Assembly: GCA_937890355.1 (NCBI GenBank)
Contig: CALACW010000072.1
Span: forward strand, 1 to 36,065
Direction of reading: 5' to 3'
Source: CALACW01 sp002431305
GTDB taxonomy: Bacteria; Bacillota; Clostridia; Oscillospirales; Acutalibacteraceae
DNA: 36,065 nucleotides
In this document: one piece after another, positions 8,266-16,193 of the stretch
How the letters are laid out: each line of letters opens with the position of its first letter
Position numbering within the stretch: position 1 is the stretch's first letter
Position numbers and translations under genes: made by a program
The notes under the pieces: generated by a model
Seen by the model: only the letters and a program-made list of their open reading frames with translations
What the model was told of the DNA's origin: nothing
The model's database searches: none

Positions 8266-8617
8266 TTTGTTTCCTGCCGTTCTCTGAAAGACCGTTGCTG
8301 TAAAGGATTCCGCACGCCTCGTACATGCGTTTGTCCGAAGCCATCATAACCATTCCGCACTCTCGCGCAAGCTCAATCATTTCCTCGCTCGGACGCTTTG
8401 AACGGACAAAAACGATGCATATCATATCCATCATTTCCGCTGTTCTGACAACCTGCGAGTTGACAAGCCCCGTCAGCAGAACGGCCTGATCCTTGACGTA
8501 CGCGAGCACGTCGCTCATCATGTCGCTGCCGCATGCGGAGTAAACCTCTTTATCGAGATTTTCCTCCCCGCAGATTACCTCCGCGCCGAGAAGCTCCTTG
8601 ATAACTCTGATTTTCAT
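8258..8617 (-). CDS. DRTGG-like domain protein (first copy)
   Basis: A 119-residue protein similar in fold features to the product of 6004-6330. Shared elements are an N-terminal MKIRVIKELLGAEVICGEE segment, a central alternating strand region (QAVLLTGLVNSQVVRTAEMM) and a C-terminal ASDKRMYEACGILY resembling SDKPAFELISAI of the other copy. The DRTGG motif is degenerate. The function of stand-alone DRTGG proteins is unknown; they may bind nucleotide. It follows the HndA-like gene by 43 nt and overlaps the ATPase gene by 8 nt. The two copies each lie next to a GHKL ATPase gene block, which suggests duplicated signalling units. Confidence 0.75.
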   Translation of the reverse strand: MKIRVIKELLGAEVICGEENLDKEVYSACGSDMMSDVLAYVKDQAVLLTGLVNSQVVRTAEMMDMICIVFVRSKRPSEEMIELARECGMVMMASDKRMYEACGILYSNGLSENGRKQNG

Positions 8618-8660
8618 GTCCGATTCCTCCCAGAGAAAAGCCGATATTTATTATTCGTAA

Positions 8661-9155
8661 TTATTCGTATTTTGCGAGAATTCCCGGTACATCGTCGGGA
8701 ACGAGACGGCCGTAAACGTCGTCATTAACCGTCATGACGGGAGCCAGTCCGCACGCACCGATACAACGGCAGTCGACAACGGAAAATCTCTCGTCCGCGG
8801 AACATTCGCCGGGCTCTACGCCCAAGCATTCGCATACCTTATCGAGGATAGCCTGCGAACCCTTAACGTAGCACGCTGTTCCTAAGCATACGGAGACGTT
8901 GTACTTGCCCTTGGGCGAAAGCGAAAACTGCGCGTAGAACGTCGCAACGCCGTAAACCTTCTCGAGCGGAACGTCCATTCCGTCGGCAATCATGATCTGC
9001 ACCTCTCTGGGCAGATAGCCGTAGATGTCCTGCGCCTGCTGCATGACAGCCATGAGACGGCTTTTGTCGGACTTGTTCTCCTCGATTATGCTTTTCAGCT
9101 TTTCTTCCTGCTCGGGAGTACCGTTAAAAGGCACGCTGCTGATCTTCTTAATCAT
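8661..9155 (-). CDS. hndA: Hydrogenase 24 kDa [2Fe-2S] subunit (HndA / NuoE-like)
   Basis: A 164-residue NuoE-family subunit. Motifs are CLGTACYVKGS and CRCIGACGLAPV, which give the four Cys of the thioredoxin-fold [2Fe-2S] cluster, and an N-terminal helical segment including GYLPREVQIMIADGM. In Hnd/HydC it transfers electrons with HndC. The frame opens upstream to 9212, but MIKKISSVPF at 9155 has CGGAGGAA 5 nt upstream and is the credible start. It is the promoter-proximal gene of the cluster, although separated from HndB-HndC-HndD by about 4.3 kb of signalling genes. All other Hnd subunits are present, so it most likely belongs to the same enzyme. Confidence 0.94.
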   Translation of the reverse strand: MIKKISSVPFNGTPEQEEKLKSIIEENKSDKSRLMAVMQQAQDIYGYLPREVQIMIADGMDVPLEKVYGVATFYAQFSLSPKGKYNVSVCLGTACYVKGSQAILDKVCECLGVEPGECSADERFSVVDCRCIGACGLAPVMTVNDDVYGRLVPDDVPGILAKYE

Positions 9156-9210
9156 TATGATTCCTCCGTATAAATATATGAAAAATAAAAATGAATACGC
9201 TTGTCCGAAC

Positions 9211-9239
9211 ATTATAACATATTATTTTTTTACAGTCTA
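9211..9239 (-). promoter_or_regulatory. Promoter of the hydrogenase cluster
   Basis: On the minus strand TAGACT (9239-9234) and TATAAT (9216-9211) are separated by 17 nt. The start would lie near 9204, leaving a leader of about 50 nt before hndA. The -10 is perfect and the -35 matches the consensus in 4 of 6 positions. Confidence 0.6.
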
Positions 9240-9319
9240 TGTAAAAAAAACATAAAATCAAAGTTTCAAATTCAACATTTTGCACAATTTCTTTTATTTT
9301 GTCGATATTGTCGAATGTG

Positions 9320-9348
9320 TTGACCTTTTTATAAACAGGGGGTATAAT
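9320..9348 (+). promoter_or_regulatory. Sigma-A promoter of murD
   Basis: TTGACC (9320-9325), 17-nt spacer, TATAAT (9343-9348). This lies 37 nt before the murD start, which has GGAGG at 9370-9374. It diverges from the hydrogenase promoter. Confidence 0.8.
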
Positions 9349-9384
9349 AGATTTTACATATAAATTTACGGAGGCGTTCCAATA

Positions 9385-10737
9385 ATGGATAATAAATATA
9401 AAGGCAAAAAGGTTCTCGTTCTCGGTCTTGCGCGAAGCGGAACGGCGGCGGTAAAGTTACTGTTAAAACTCGGCGCGGACATAACCGTTTCGGAGTCAAA
9501 ACCGCTTGAGGAGATAAAGGAGCTTGATTGGCTTAAGGAGAACGGCGTAAGGGTCGTAAATCAGGAAAAAGAGGTTTTCGAGGAGGATTATTTTACCGTA
9601 ATCAAGAACCCCGGAATAAACGGAAAACTCTGGTTTGTAAAGAGGCTTAAAGAACGCGGTATCCCCGTCATAACTGAGATAGAACTCGCGTTCGATGTGT
9701 GCGCGCCCCAGCATTATATTGCCGTAACGGGCTCAAACGGAAAGACGACGACCTCGACTCTTTTATACGAAATAATAAATAAGGTTCACCCCGATAAAAC
9801 GCATCTTTCCGGCAATATCGGCGTTGCTCTGTGCGAAACGGCTGTCGAAAACGATTTGCTCAACGACGCGGGACATTATATCGTGCTCGAAATTTCAAAT
9901 TTCCAGCTTCTAGATATCGATAAATTCCGTCCCGAAATCGCGGTAATAATGAATCTTTCGGCGGATCACCTCGACTTTATGGGAAGCGAGGACGCGTACT
10001 ACCGTTCAAAGTGCCGGGTTTATGAAAATATGAGAGACTCCGACGTATTCCTTAAAAATATCGACGATAAGCTTGTCGCGGAATATACGGATATGATTCC
10101 CGTTCACTGTAAACAGGTAACATACAGCCTCGAAAACGACACGGCGGATTATTATGCGGACGATAAATTCGTATACGGCTTCGGCAAAAAGCTTTTCCCG
10201 CTCGACATTATAAAAGTCGTCGGCAGACATAACGTTCAGAACGTTCTCGTCGCTTCGGCGGCGGCAATGGCCGCGGGACTTACGGCGGATGAAGTTTCAA
10301 AGGGGGTCGGCGAGTTTAAGGGCGTTGAACACCGTATCGAATTCGTAAGAGAATTAAACGGAGTTAAGTATTATAACGACTCAAAGGGAACGAACGTCGA
10401 CGCTACGAGAATCGCGTTAAAGGCATTCGATTCGCCGGTAATTCTGCTCGCGGGCGGACATGAAAAGGGACTTTCGTTCGAACCTCTCAAGGAATATATG
10501 AAGGGCGTGAAAAAACTCGTCGCATACGGCGAATGCGGTAAGAGAATGTACGACGAATTAAAAGACTCCTGCGACGCGGAGCTTACGGATAATCTTGAAA
10601 ATGCGCTGAAAATCGCGGTTAACTGCGCCGAGAGCGGGGACGTTGTGCTCCTGTCCCCGACAACAAGCTCGTACGACCAGTATACGTGCTTCGAGGAACG
10701 CGGAGATCACTTTAAAAAACTTGTAAATAAAATGTAA
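9385..10737 (+). CDS. murD: UDP-N-acetylmuramoyl-L-alanine--D-glutamate ligase
   Basis: Cytoplasmic peptidoglycan ligase (450 aa) that adds D-glutamate to UDP-MurNAc-L-Ala using ATP. Visible are the N-terminal Rossmann-like UDP-binding part (VLVLGLARSGTAAVKLL), the ATP loop GSNGKTTTSTLL near residue 116, the Mur central motif with SADHLDFMGS, and the C-terminal domain with NDSKGTNVDAT and LLAGGHEKG. The length is normal for MurD. It is transcribed alone from a good promoter and ends in an intrinsic terminator 7 nt after the stop. It is not in a dcw cell-wall cluster here, which is common in fermentative Clostridia. Confidence 0.97.
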   Translation: MDNKYKGKKVLVLGLARSGTAAVKLLLKLGADITVSESKPLEEIKELDWLKENGVRVVNQEKEVFEEDYFTVIKNPGINGKLWFVKRLKERGIPVITEIELAFDVCAPQHYIAVTGSNGKTTTSTLLYEIINKVHPDKTHLSGNIGVALCETAVENDLLNDAGHYIVLEISNFQLLDIDKFRPEIAVIMNLSADHLDFMGSEDAYYRSKCRVYENMRDSDVFLKNIDDKLVAEYTDMIPVHCKQVTYSLENDTADYYADDKFVYGFGKKLFPLDIIKVVGRHNVQNVLVASAAAMAAGLTADEVSKGVGEFKGVEHRIEFVRELNGVKYYNDSKGTNVDATRIALKAFDSPVILLAGGHEKGLSFEPLKEYMKGVKKLVAYGECGKRMYDELKDSCDAELTDNLENALKIAVNCAESGDVVLLSPTTSSYDQYTCFEERGDHFKKLVNKM

Positions 10738-10743
10738 AAAAAT

Positions 10744-10770
10744 ACCGCGGAAAACCGCGGTGTTTTTTTT
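10744..10770 (+). terminator. murD intrinsic terminator
   Basis: ACCGCGG-AAAA-CCGCGGT (10744-10761) followed by a G and eight T. A short, strong hairpin directly after the murD stop codon. Confidence 0.92.
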
Positions 10771-10789
10771 GAAGCATAAACATTATTTT

Positions 10790-10936
10790 GTAGGAGAAGA
10801 CATTGTCTTCCCGCATGAGACTTACGGTTTTATCAAAAATAAATTTGCGTCAGCAATATGGAATCCGCGAGTTTCCGTCGGTTATTTATAAAGGCAAATT
10901 TGAGCCTTTACCCCGGGAAGACAATGTCCTTCCCTA
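10790..10936 (+). repeat. R1 repeat, copy c
   Basis: A 147-bp R1 core: GTAGGAGAAGACATTG at the left end, then CATGAGACTTACGG, GCGTCAGCAATATGG, CTTTACCCCGGG, and the right palindrome with one inserted C (GTCCTTCCC). An AT-rich tail to about 10998 matches copies b and d. With the murD terminator and the ABC gene promoter it accounts for the 362-bp gap 10738-11099. Confidence 0.85.
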
Positions 10937-11024
10937 CGTCACTATCCAAATTTTTATAATTATTTAAATTTGATAATCATTGAAATTTGAAAAAAATGAC
11001 TGCCGCTAGAAAATCGACAAAATG

Positions 11025-11053
11025 TTTAAACTGTGTTAAAAATTACGTATAAT
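11025..11053 (+). promoter_or_regulatory. Probable promoter of the ABC transporter gene
   Basis: TTTAAA (11025-11030), 17-nt spacer, TATAAT (11048-11053), 46 nt before the start codon. The -35 is weak. The gene has GGGAG at 11088-11092 as ribosome site. Confidence 0.5.
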
Positions 11054-11099
11054 AATAGGTGTACAATAATTAAATAATATTGTTTTTGGGAGAAAAACC

Positions 11100-13457
11100 A
11101 TGTTAAAGGTCAAGGATATCAAAAAAAGCTACACCACGGGCGATTTTACACAGCATGCGCTTAACGGGGTAAGCGTTAATTTCAGAAAAAACGAATTCGT
11201 CGCGATCCTCGGTCCGTCCGGTTCGGGAAAAACGACGTTCTTAAACATCATCGGCGGACTCGACCGCTACGACAGCGGAGATCTTATCATTAACGGCAAG
11301 ACGACCGCCGATTTTACCGAAGCGGACTGGGACGCGTACAGAAACAACAGCATAGGATTCATATTCCAAAGCTACAACCTGATAACGCACCTGAGCATCG
11401 TCGACAACGTCGAAATGGGCATGACCTTAAGCGGAGTCGACCCCGAAACCAAGCACAAAAAGGCTCTCGAAGCGCTCGAAAGAGTCGGATTAAAAGACCA
11501 TATTCACAAAAAACCGAATCAGCTCTCCGGCGGTCAGATGCAGAGAGTCGCGATTGCCCGCGCACTCGCAAACGACCCGGATATAATCCTCGCCGACGAG
11601 CCGACAGGCGCACTCGACACAGAGACAAGCAAGCAGATAATGGATTTAATCAAGGAGATTGCCGCAGACAAACTCGTCATAATGGTTACGCACAACCCCG
11701 AGCTTGCAAACGAATACGCCGACAGAATCATAAGCTTTTCCGACGGCAAGGTTACGAACGACACAAACCCGTTCGACGGCGCGGATTCGGATAATAATTA
11801 CGAACTCAAGAAAACGAGTATGTCGTTTAAAACGGCGCTCAAGCTCTCGGGCAAAAATATTACGACGAAAAAATGGTGTACCGCGCTTACCGCATTTGCT
11901 TCGAGCATAGGAATTATCGGCATCGCGCTGATTCTCGCGCTGTCGGGCGGATTTAAAATTCAGGTCGACAAATACCAGTCGAACGCTCTGTCAGAATTTC
12001 CGATAATGATTCTGCCCATGTCCGCGAATTACTCCGAAGAGGATATTCAGGAGATGAAAACGCAGTTTAAATCAATGATGAGCGGAGAAGTGCAGTTTGC
12101 CGACACAACCGCGGTAAAGCCGTACGACCTTACGCACGAGGCGACCGTTCACATCAATAAATTAGACGGCGATTTTGAATCGTATTTAGACAACATCGAC
12201 CCGTCGATATGCAATTCCGTAAGCCGTATCAAGAGTTTCCCGATGAACGTTCTTTATAAGACCTCCGACGGAAAAATAAAACAGATATCGCTCTCGCAGT
12301 TCTCGACAGCCGATTTTTCGAGCATGTATTCGACGAGCGGAATGGGCATTTCGACTTACCCCGAAACACTCGGCGAGGGTCAGACGTCGTATCTTGAATC
12401 GAATTATGACATCCTTGCGGGAAGCTATCCGAAGAATGAAAACGAGATTGTCATGGTCGTCGACACGCAGAACAGAGTCGACAAATCCGTCCTCGAGTCG
12501 CTCGGATTCGACGTTTCGGACGATAAGGACATCCCGTTTGACGAGATTGTCGGTACGCAGTATAAATTCGCGGACAACGACCTTATGTACACGTATAACG
12601 ACAATTACAAGCTCTATATGAAGACGTCGGAGAATGACCTCGATTCCGTTTATAATAATGATAAATGCGAAACTCTCACTGTTTCGGGAGTCGTCAGAAT
12701 CAAGGGCGGTACCGCTATGGGCTTTTTGAGCACGGGTATCGCGTACTCCGAAAAGCTCGTCGATAAATTGATCGAGAAAAACGAGTCGACCGCCGTTTAT
12801 AAGGCGCAGTCCGAGAGCGACACGCCCGTATTCTTTTCGAGCGATTCGTATTCGGACAAATCGGCAATGCTCTCCGCGCTCGGCGGAAATTCGTCGCCGG
12901 TTTGCATACTCGTTTACCCCTGTAACTTCGAGGCTAAGGACGCGGTTATTCAGTATCTCGATAAATACAACGAGGGTAAAAGCGAGGACGACACCGTCGT
13001 TTATACCGACCTTTCGAGCACGATAACCGAGATGACGGGAAGCATTATGGACGCTATCACAATCGTTCTTATCGCATTCGCGGCGATTTCGCTCGTAGTG
13101 TCGCTGATAATGATTGCGATAATCACGTACATCTCCGTTCTCGAAAGAACAAAGGAGATAGGCGTTCTGAGAGCTTTGGGCGCAAGAAGCAAGGACATCA
13201 CACGCGTATTCAATGCGGAAACGTTCATCACGGGTCTCTGCTCCGGTACGCTCGGAATCGCGATCGCCTACGTGCTGATTATTCCTATTAATATTATAAT
13301 TTACAACATGACGGGTCTTTCGGGCGTTGCGAAACTCAACCCGCTGTACGCGCTTGCGCTTATGGCGGTAAGTTTGATACTGACCGTGCTCGGCGGATTT
13401 ATCCCCGCGAAAATGGCGGCGAAAAAAGACCCCGTACTGGCATTGAGAACAGAGTGA
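11100..13457 (+). CDS. ABC transporter, fused ATPase and FtsX-type permease
   Basis: A 785-residue fusion. Residues 1-220 form a MacB/LolD-like ATPase: Walker A GPSGSGKTT, signature LSGGQMQRV, Walker B IILADEPTGALD and H-loop VTHNPE. A membrane segment follows (about 265-285, IGIIGIALILALSGGF), then a large, probably extracytoplasmic domain of about 370 residues, then three C-terminal membrane helices of the FtsX type with a KEIGVLRALGA motif. Such proteins couple ATP use to mechanical work on peptides, lipoproteins or antibiotics outside the membrane rather than classical transport. The substrate is unknown. No partner permease or two-component genes lie next to it. It is immediately followed by an R2 element. 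Confidence 0.93.
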   Translation: MLKVKDIKKSYTTGDFTQHALNGVSVNFRKNEFVAILGPSGSGKTTFLNIIGGLDRYDSGDLIINGKTTADFTEADWDAYRNNSIGFIFQSYNLITHLSIVDNVEMGMTLSGVDPETKHKKALEALERVGLKDHIHKKPNQLSGGQMQRVAIARALANDPDIILADEPTGALDTETSKQIMDLIKEIAADKLVIMVTHNPELANEYADRIISFSDGKVTNDTNPFDGADSDNNYELKKTSMSFKTALKLSGKNITTKKWCTALTAFASSIGIIGIALILALSGGFKIQVDKYQSNALSEFPIMILPMSANYSEEDIQEMKTQFKSMMSGEVQFADTTAVKPYDLTHEATVHINKLDGDFESYLDNIDPSICNSVSRIKSFPMNVLYKTSDGKIKQISLSQFSTADFSSMYSTSGMGISTYPETLGEGQTSYLESNYDILAGSYPKNENEIVMVVDTQNRVDKSVLESLGFDVSDDKDIPFDEIVGTQYKFADNDLMYTYNDNYKLYMKTSENDLDSVYNNDKCETLTVSGVVRIKGGTAMGFLSTGIAYSEKLVDKLIEKNESTAVYKAQSESDTPVFFSSDSYSDKSAMLSALGGNSSPVCILVYPCNFEAKDAVIQYLDKYNEGKSEDDTVVYTDLSSTITEMTGSIMDAITIVLIAFAAISLVVSLIMIAIITYISVLERTKEIGVLRALGARSKDITRVFNAETFITGLCSGTLGIAIAYVLIIPINIIIYNMTGLSGVAKLNPLYALALMAVSLILTVLGGFIPAKMAAKKDPVLALRTE

Positions 13458-13458
13458 T

Positions 13459-13637
13459 GGGATGTTAAAAACGTCCGGACCGCAAAAAGCAGTTGTAAAT
13501 ATAAAAAAGGTTGGCTTTTTGCTATGAACCATCCTCACCCTCGGAGTACTTTTGTACGCCGTCGGGCAAGCATCAACCGCCGTTTGGAACGGCGGTTGAT
13601 GTTCGGCTGATTCATTCCGAACGCTTTTTCCTATCCC
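13459..13637 (+). ncRNA. R2 structured element, copy 2 (3' of the ABC gene)
   Basis: A 179-nt element starting 1 nt after the stop codon of the ABC gene. It aligns over its length with 217-386 read on the minus strand. H1 is GCAAAAAGC/GCTTTTTGC; the corresponding pair in copy 1 is A-T instead of G-C. H3 (13571-13601) has a 14-bp stem with two paired substitutions relative to copy 1. The closing stem GGGAT/ATCCC and hairpin GTTCGG-10 nt-CCGAAC are unchanged. The last part (CTGATTCATTCCGAACGC) recurs at 13743-13760. Confidence 0.6.
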
Positions 13638-13659
13638 ATGAAAAGGATGTAAATATCCC

Positions 13660-13716
13660 GAGTGAAAAGTGAATAGTGTCGGTGCAAATCCTGACGGATT
13701 TGTCATTATATAAAGT
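13660..13716 (-). repeat. R3 repeat, partial inverted copy C
   Basis: Read on the minus strand it holds ATGACAAATCC, tetraloop GTCA, GGATTTGCACCGACAC and ATTCACTTTTCACTC, equal to the right half of R3 copies A and B. The left half is absent. Together with R2 copy 2, a short R2-end duplication (13741-13766) and a terminator it fills 13458-13818. Confidence 0.7.
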
Positions 13717-13777
13717 GCCGAATGAAACTTATGCACTGACGGCTGATTCATTCCGAACGCTTTTCCGTTAAATATTT

Positions 13778-13816
13778 ACCGCCGAGTCGGAACTGACCGA
13801 TTCGGCGGTTTTATTT
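13778..13816. terminator. Bidirectional terminator between the ABC and DUF4143 genes
   Basis: ACCGCCGAGTCGG (13778-13790) pairs with CCGATTCGGCGGT (13797-13809) through 13 bp including one G-T pair, followed by TTTATTTT. It is the same stem as 101-136. It separates the convergent ABC and DUF4143 ATPase genes. Confidence 0.75.
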
Positions 13817-13818
13817 TG

Positions 13819-15111
13819 CTATATTAATTCTTTCATCTTTTCTGCAAGGTACAGCGGGATATTCGTTATTTTTCCGTCGGTTCTGTAACCTCTTTTTGAA
13901 AATCTGACAGCGCATTCCGGGTTATACACGGAAATGTACTTTTTAAAAGACGGTGCGGATTTATCCTCTCCGCCCTTTACTTCAATCGGAATAATCTGTG
14001 TTTTATTCTGAACTATAAAATCAATTTCACCGTCTTTGTCCGCATAATATCTCGGGTCGCAGTCAAAACAGCCCTTTAACTGCTGAAGCACGTAATTTTC
14101 CGTAAGCGCCCCTTTAAACTGATAATCGGTTTTTAAAAGAACCGCGCTGTTGTCAACGCCCGCCATCATTTTGAGAAGTCCCGTATCGAATAAAAACAGC
14201 TTAAACTGCTCGATTTTATCAAACGCGGGAAGCGGGTGTTCCGGCTTCGAAATATTATAAACGCGGTTGACCATGCCCGCCGAGACGAGCCACTCTATCG
14301 CTTCCTCAAATTCTCTCGCTCTCGCTCCGCTTCTCACCGCGCCGTAGACAAATTTTTCATTCGGCTTTGCAAGCTGTGAAACGATACTGCGGAAAACCAT
14401 GAGAATACGTCCGCTGTTTATGCTTCCGTTATGTTTCGAAAAATCATTTTCGTATATTTCTATAAGCTCACGCTGAATTCCCGCAACTCTCTCGGGATCC
14501 TTGTATTTTATCCACGACGCGGCACATTCGGGCATACCGCCGATTATGAGATACGTGTTATACGCCTCGGTAAGCCGTGTATGAAAATACTCCTCGGGCT
14601 GAACGTCTTTTTTTATTTCCTTATAATATTCATAAAGCTCCGGCTGTACCGCCTCGAGAAATTCTCCGAACGTCAGCGGATATATATTTATAAGATTAAC
14701 CATTCCGACGGGGTATGATTTTGGCTGTGAGAGAAGCGTACCGAGCAGACTTCCGGCTGAAATGATGTGATAGTCGTTTGCGTTTTCCTTAAAATATTTG
14801 AGAGAATTGAGCGCGTTCGGGCACTCCTGTACCTCGTCGAAAATAATGAGCGTTTTTTTCTTCTCTATTTTTCTGCCCGAAATAAGCGACAGAAGCTCGA
14901 CGATTCTTTCGGGATTTTTATTCTTTTCAAATACAGTTTTCAGCTCGTCGTCCTCGTCAAAGTTGAAATACACGAAATTGTCGTAGCATGTCCGTCCGAA
15001 TTCCTTCATAAGCCATGTTTTGCCGACCTGGCGCGCGCCCTTTAATATCAAGGGTTTGCGTTCGCTGTCGTCTTTCCATTTTTTAAGAAGCTCGAGCGCG
15101 TTTCTCCTCAT
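13819..15111 (-). CDS. AAA ATPase with C-terminal DUF4143 (nuclease-like) domain
   Basis: A 430-residue protein of the AAA_14-DUF4143 type, function unestablished. Walker A is GARQVGKTW (25-33), Walker B LIIFDEVQECP (about 88-98), and sensor-like SAGSLLG follows. The C-terminal part has GEIDFIVQ...IPIEVKGG, the spaced D...E-x-K pattern of PD-(D/E)XK nuclease-like folds. No membrane segment. Orphan genes of this family are abundant in gut Firmicutes and Bacteroidetes and often vary between strains. GGGAGG lies 7 nt before the ATG. Its upstream region holds five repeats with a 33-bp period overlying the promoter. A paralogue is at 26231-27577, also with a 33-bp array. Confidence 0.9.
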   Translation of the reverse strand: MRRNALELLKKWKDDSERKPLILKGARQVGKTWLMKEFGRTCYDNFVYFNFDEDDELKTVFEKNKNPERIVELLSLISGRKIEKKKTLIIFDEVQECPNALNSLKYFKENANDYHIISAGSLLGTLLSQPKSYPVGMVNLINIYPLTFGEFLEAVQPELYEYYKEIKKDVQPEEYFHTRLTEAYNTYLIIGGMPECAASWIKYKDPERVAGIQRELIEIYENDFSKHNGSINSGRILMVFRSIVSQLAKPNEKFVYGAVRSGARAREFEEAIEWLVSAGMVNRVYNISKPEHPLPAFDKIEQFKLFLFDTGLLKMMAGVDNSAVLLKTDYQFKGALTENYVLQQLKGCFDCDPRYYADKDGEIDFIVQNKTQIIPIEVKGGEDKSAPSFKKYISVYNPECAVRFSKRGYRTDGKITNIPLYLAEKMKELI

Positions 15112-15144
15112 AAATATACCTCCCGACTCTCTTTTGCCATAATC

Positions 15145-15173
15145 ATATTAACACGTTTTTCTTATGTTTTCAA
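15145..15173 (-). promoter_or_regulatory. Extended -10 promoter of the first DUF4143 gene
   Basis: On the minus strand TTGAAA (15173-15168), 17-nt spacer ending in TGT, and TAATAT (15150-15145). The promoter of the second DUF4143 gene has the same -35, spacer length and -10, also with a TGn extension. The -10 lies in the last repeat unit. Between it and the start, GCAAAAGAGAGTC (15138-15126) matches the end of element E4. Confidence 0.65.
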
Positions 15174-15298
15174 TATGGTTTTTACACATTTTTCTTAATA
15201 TTATACCCTGTGTTTTACACATTTTTCCGAGGTTTTTAATACTGTTTTTACTCGTTTTTCCGTACTTTCAAGGCTATGTTTTACACATTTTTTTCATT
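15151..15298 (-). repeat. Five direct repeats with 33-bp period upstream of the first DUF4143 gene
   Basis: The block TTTTACACATTTTTC (plus strand) recurs with ACAC or ACTC starting at 15151, 15184, 15217, 15250 and 15283, exactly 33 bp apart. In gene orientation it reads GAAAAATGTGTAAAA. About 15 positions per unit are well conserved and the remainder varies, unlike a plain tandem duplication. The last unit overlaps the -10. A multi-site operator on one face of the helix, or decayed tandem promoters, are the obvious readings. Confidence 0.85.
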
Positions 15299-15312
15299 TT
15301 TCCGCGAATTTA

Positions 15313-15341
15313 TTGATAAAAAGGCGAATTCATGATAAGAT
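15313..15341 (+). promoter_or_regulatory. Promoter of the S51 peptidase gene
   Basis: TTGATA (15313-15318), 17-nt spacer, TAAGAT (15336-15341) preceded by TGA, an extended -10. It diverges from the DUF4143 promoter. GGAGG at 15362-15366 precedes the ATG at 15375. Confidence 0.7.
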
Positions 15342-15374
15342 ATTAACCGATTTTTGAATTCGGAGGAATTTTTT

Positions 15375-16085
15375 ATGGGTAAAATAGTCGCTCTCGGCGG
15401 GGGCAGATACGACAACGGCGAAATGACAAGCGTCGCAGAGCATATAGTTTCGCTTTCGGGCAAAAAAAATCCCGACTTTCTCTTTGTTCCGACTGCGGGA
15501 CACGACGATATCGGCGGGGACGACGTTATTATGGATAATTTTAAGGCGCGCGGATGCAATAATATTGATATACTGTATCTGACTCATTCCGACGTGACCG
15601 AATCCGTTATCGCCGAAAAAATAAACAAAGCCGACATAATCTACGTCGGCGGGGGAAATCTCAAATTCTTAATGGACACATGGAAATCAACAGGCGCGGA
15701 TAAGTATCTGAAAAATGCGTACGCCGACGGTAAAGTCATGTGCGGACTGTCCTCAGGCGCGATGTGCTGGTTTAATCAGGGCTACGACGACTGCGGAGAA
15801 GACGGAAGCTTCATGTTTTACGACTGTCTCGGATTCATCCCGTTTACGAGCTGTCCGCACTATCAGAGCGAGAACTGGCGTACATTCTCCGACGCGATAA
15901 AATCCGGCGGTCTTTCGGGCATCGCAATGGACAACGGCGCCGGTTTCTGCTATGTCGACGGAAAATACTACACCGTCTGCGGAAACGAGGACGGCGACTG
16001 TTTTTATTACGATAAGGATAACGGATTTGAAGAAATAAATCTCAATTTAAATTCAGAAGTGCTTGACATTATCGACAGAATTTAA
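15375..16085 (+). CDS. Peptidase E-like protein (S51 family, class I glutamine amidotransferase fold)
   Basis: A 236-residue cytoplasmic protein of the S51 family. Visible are IVALGGGRYDNGE at the N-terminus, the GGGNLKFLMDTWK strand-turn, the nucleophile elbow CGLSSGAMCWF with the catalytic Ser, and a His in SCPHYQSE. Known members are alpha-aspartyl dipeptidases (PepE) and cyanophycinase relatives; this one is closer to the group annotated as peptidase E in Firmicutes. The true substrate is unknown. An upstream TTG would add seven residues, but the ATG 8 nt after GGAGG is the better start. It is a single-gene unit. Confidence 0.88.
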   Translation: MGKIVALGGGRYDNGEMTSVAEHIVSLSGKKNPDFLFVPTAGHDDIGGDDVIMDNFKARGCNNIDILYLTHSDVTESVIAEKINKADIIYVGGGNLKFLMDTWKSTGADKYLKNAYADGKVMCGLSSGAMCWFNQGYDDCGEDGSFMFYDCLGFIPFTSCPHYQSENWRTFSDAIKSGGLSGIAMDNGAGFCYVDGKYYTVCGNEDGDCFYYDKDNGFEEINLNLNSEVLDIIDRI

Positions 16086-16157
16086 CAATTGCTGCGATGA
16101 TAATTCCGCTGGCATTCCATTTGGTATTTCATTTTTTAATTTTTATAACAAAAATAC

Positions 16158-16193
16158 TTGACATTTCGGTGTATAATATGTACAATATTATAC
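16158..16193 (+). promoter_or_regulatory. Promoter with overlapping 25-bp dyad, upstream of the secreted PHP gene
   Basis: TTGACA (16158-16163), 17-nt spacer, TACAAT (16181-16186). An imperfect palindrome centred on the spacer/-10 boundary spans 16170-16194, with arms TGTATAAT and ATTATACA. That placement is typical of a repressor operator. The start codon at 16224 has GGAGG at 16210-16214. Confidence 0.65.

Noticed and set aside
9271..9287. Possible Rex-type redox operator (TTCAACATTTTGCACAA) between murD and the hydrogenase promoter
   Set aside because: Only part of the inverted repeat TTGTGAA-TTCACAA is matched, and it lies about 30 bp upstream of the -35. Too weak to annotate, though a Rex search would be reasonable.
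12186..13751. Long open frame (521 codons) on the minus strand opposite the ABC transporter gene
   Set aside because: It is antisense to a certain gene, continues into the R2 repeat, is rich in Arg and has no recognisable domain. It follows from codon bias of the sense strand.
15151..15298. CRISPR array as an explanation of the 33-bp periodic repeats
   Set aside because: Conserved cores are about 15 bp, intervals total 33 bp, spacers are AT-rich and similar to each other, and there are no cas genes. The array overlies a promoter.
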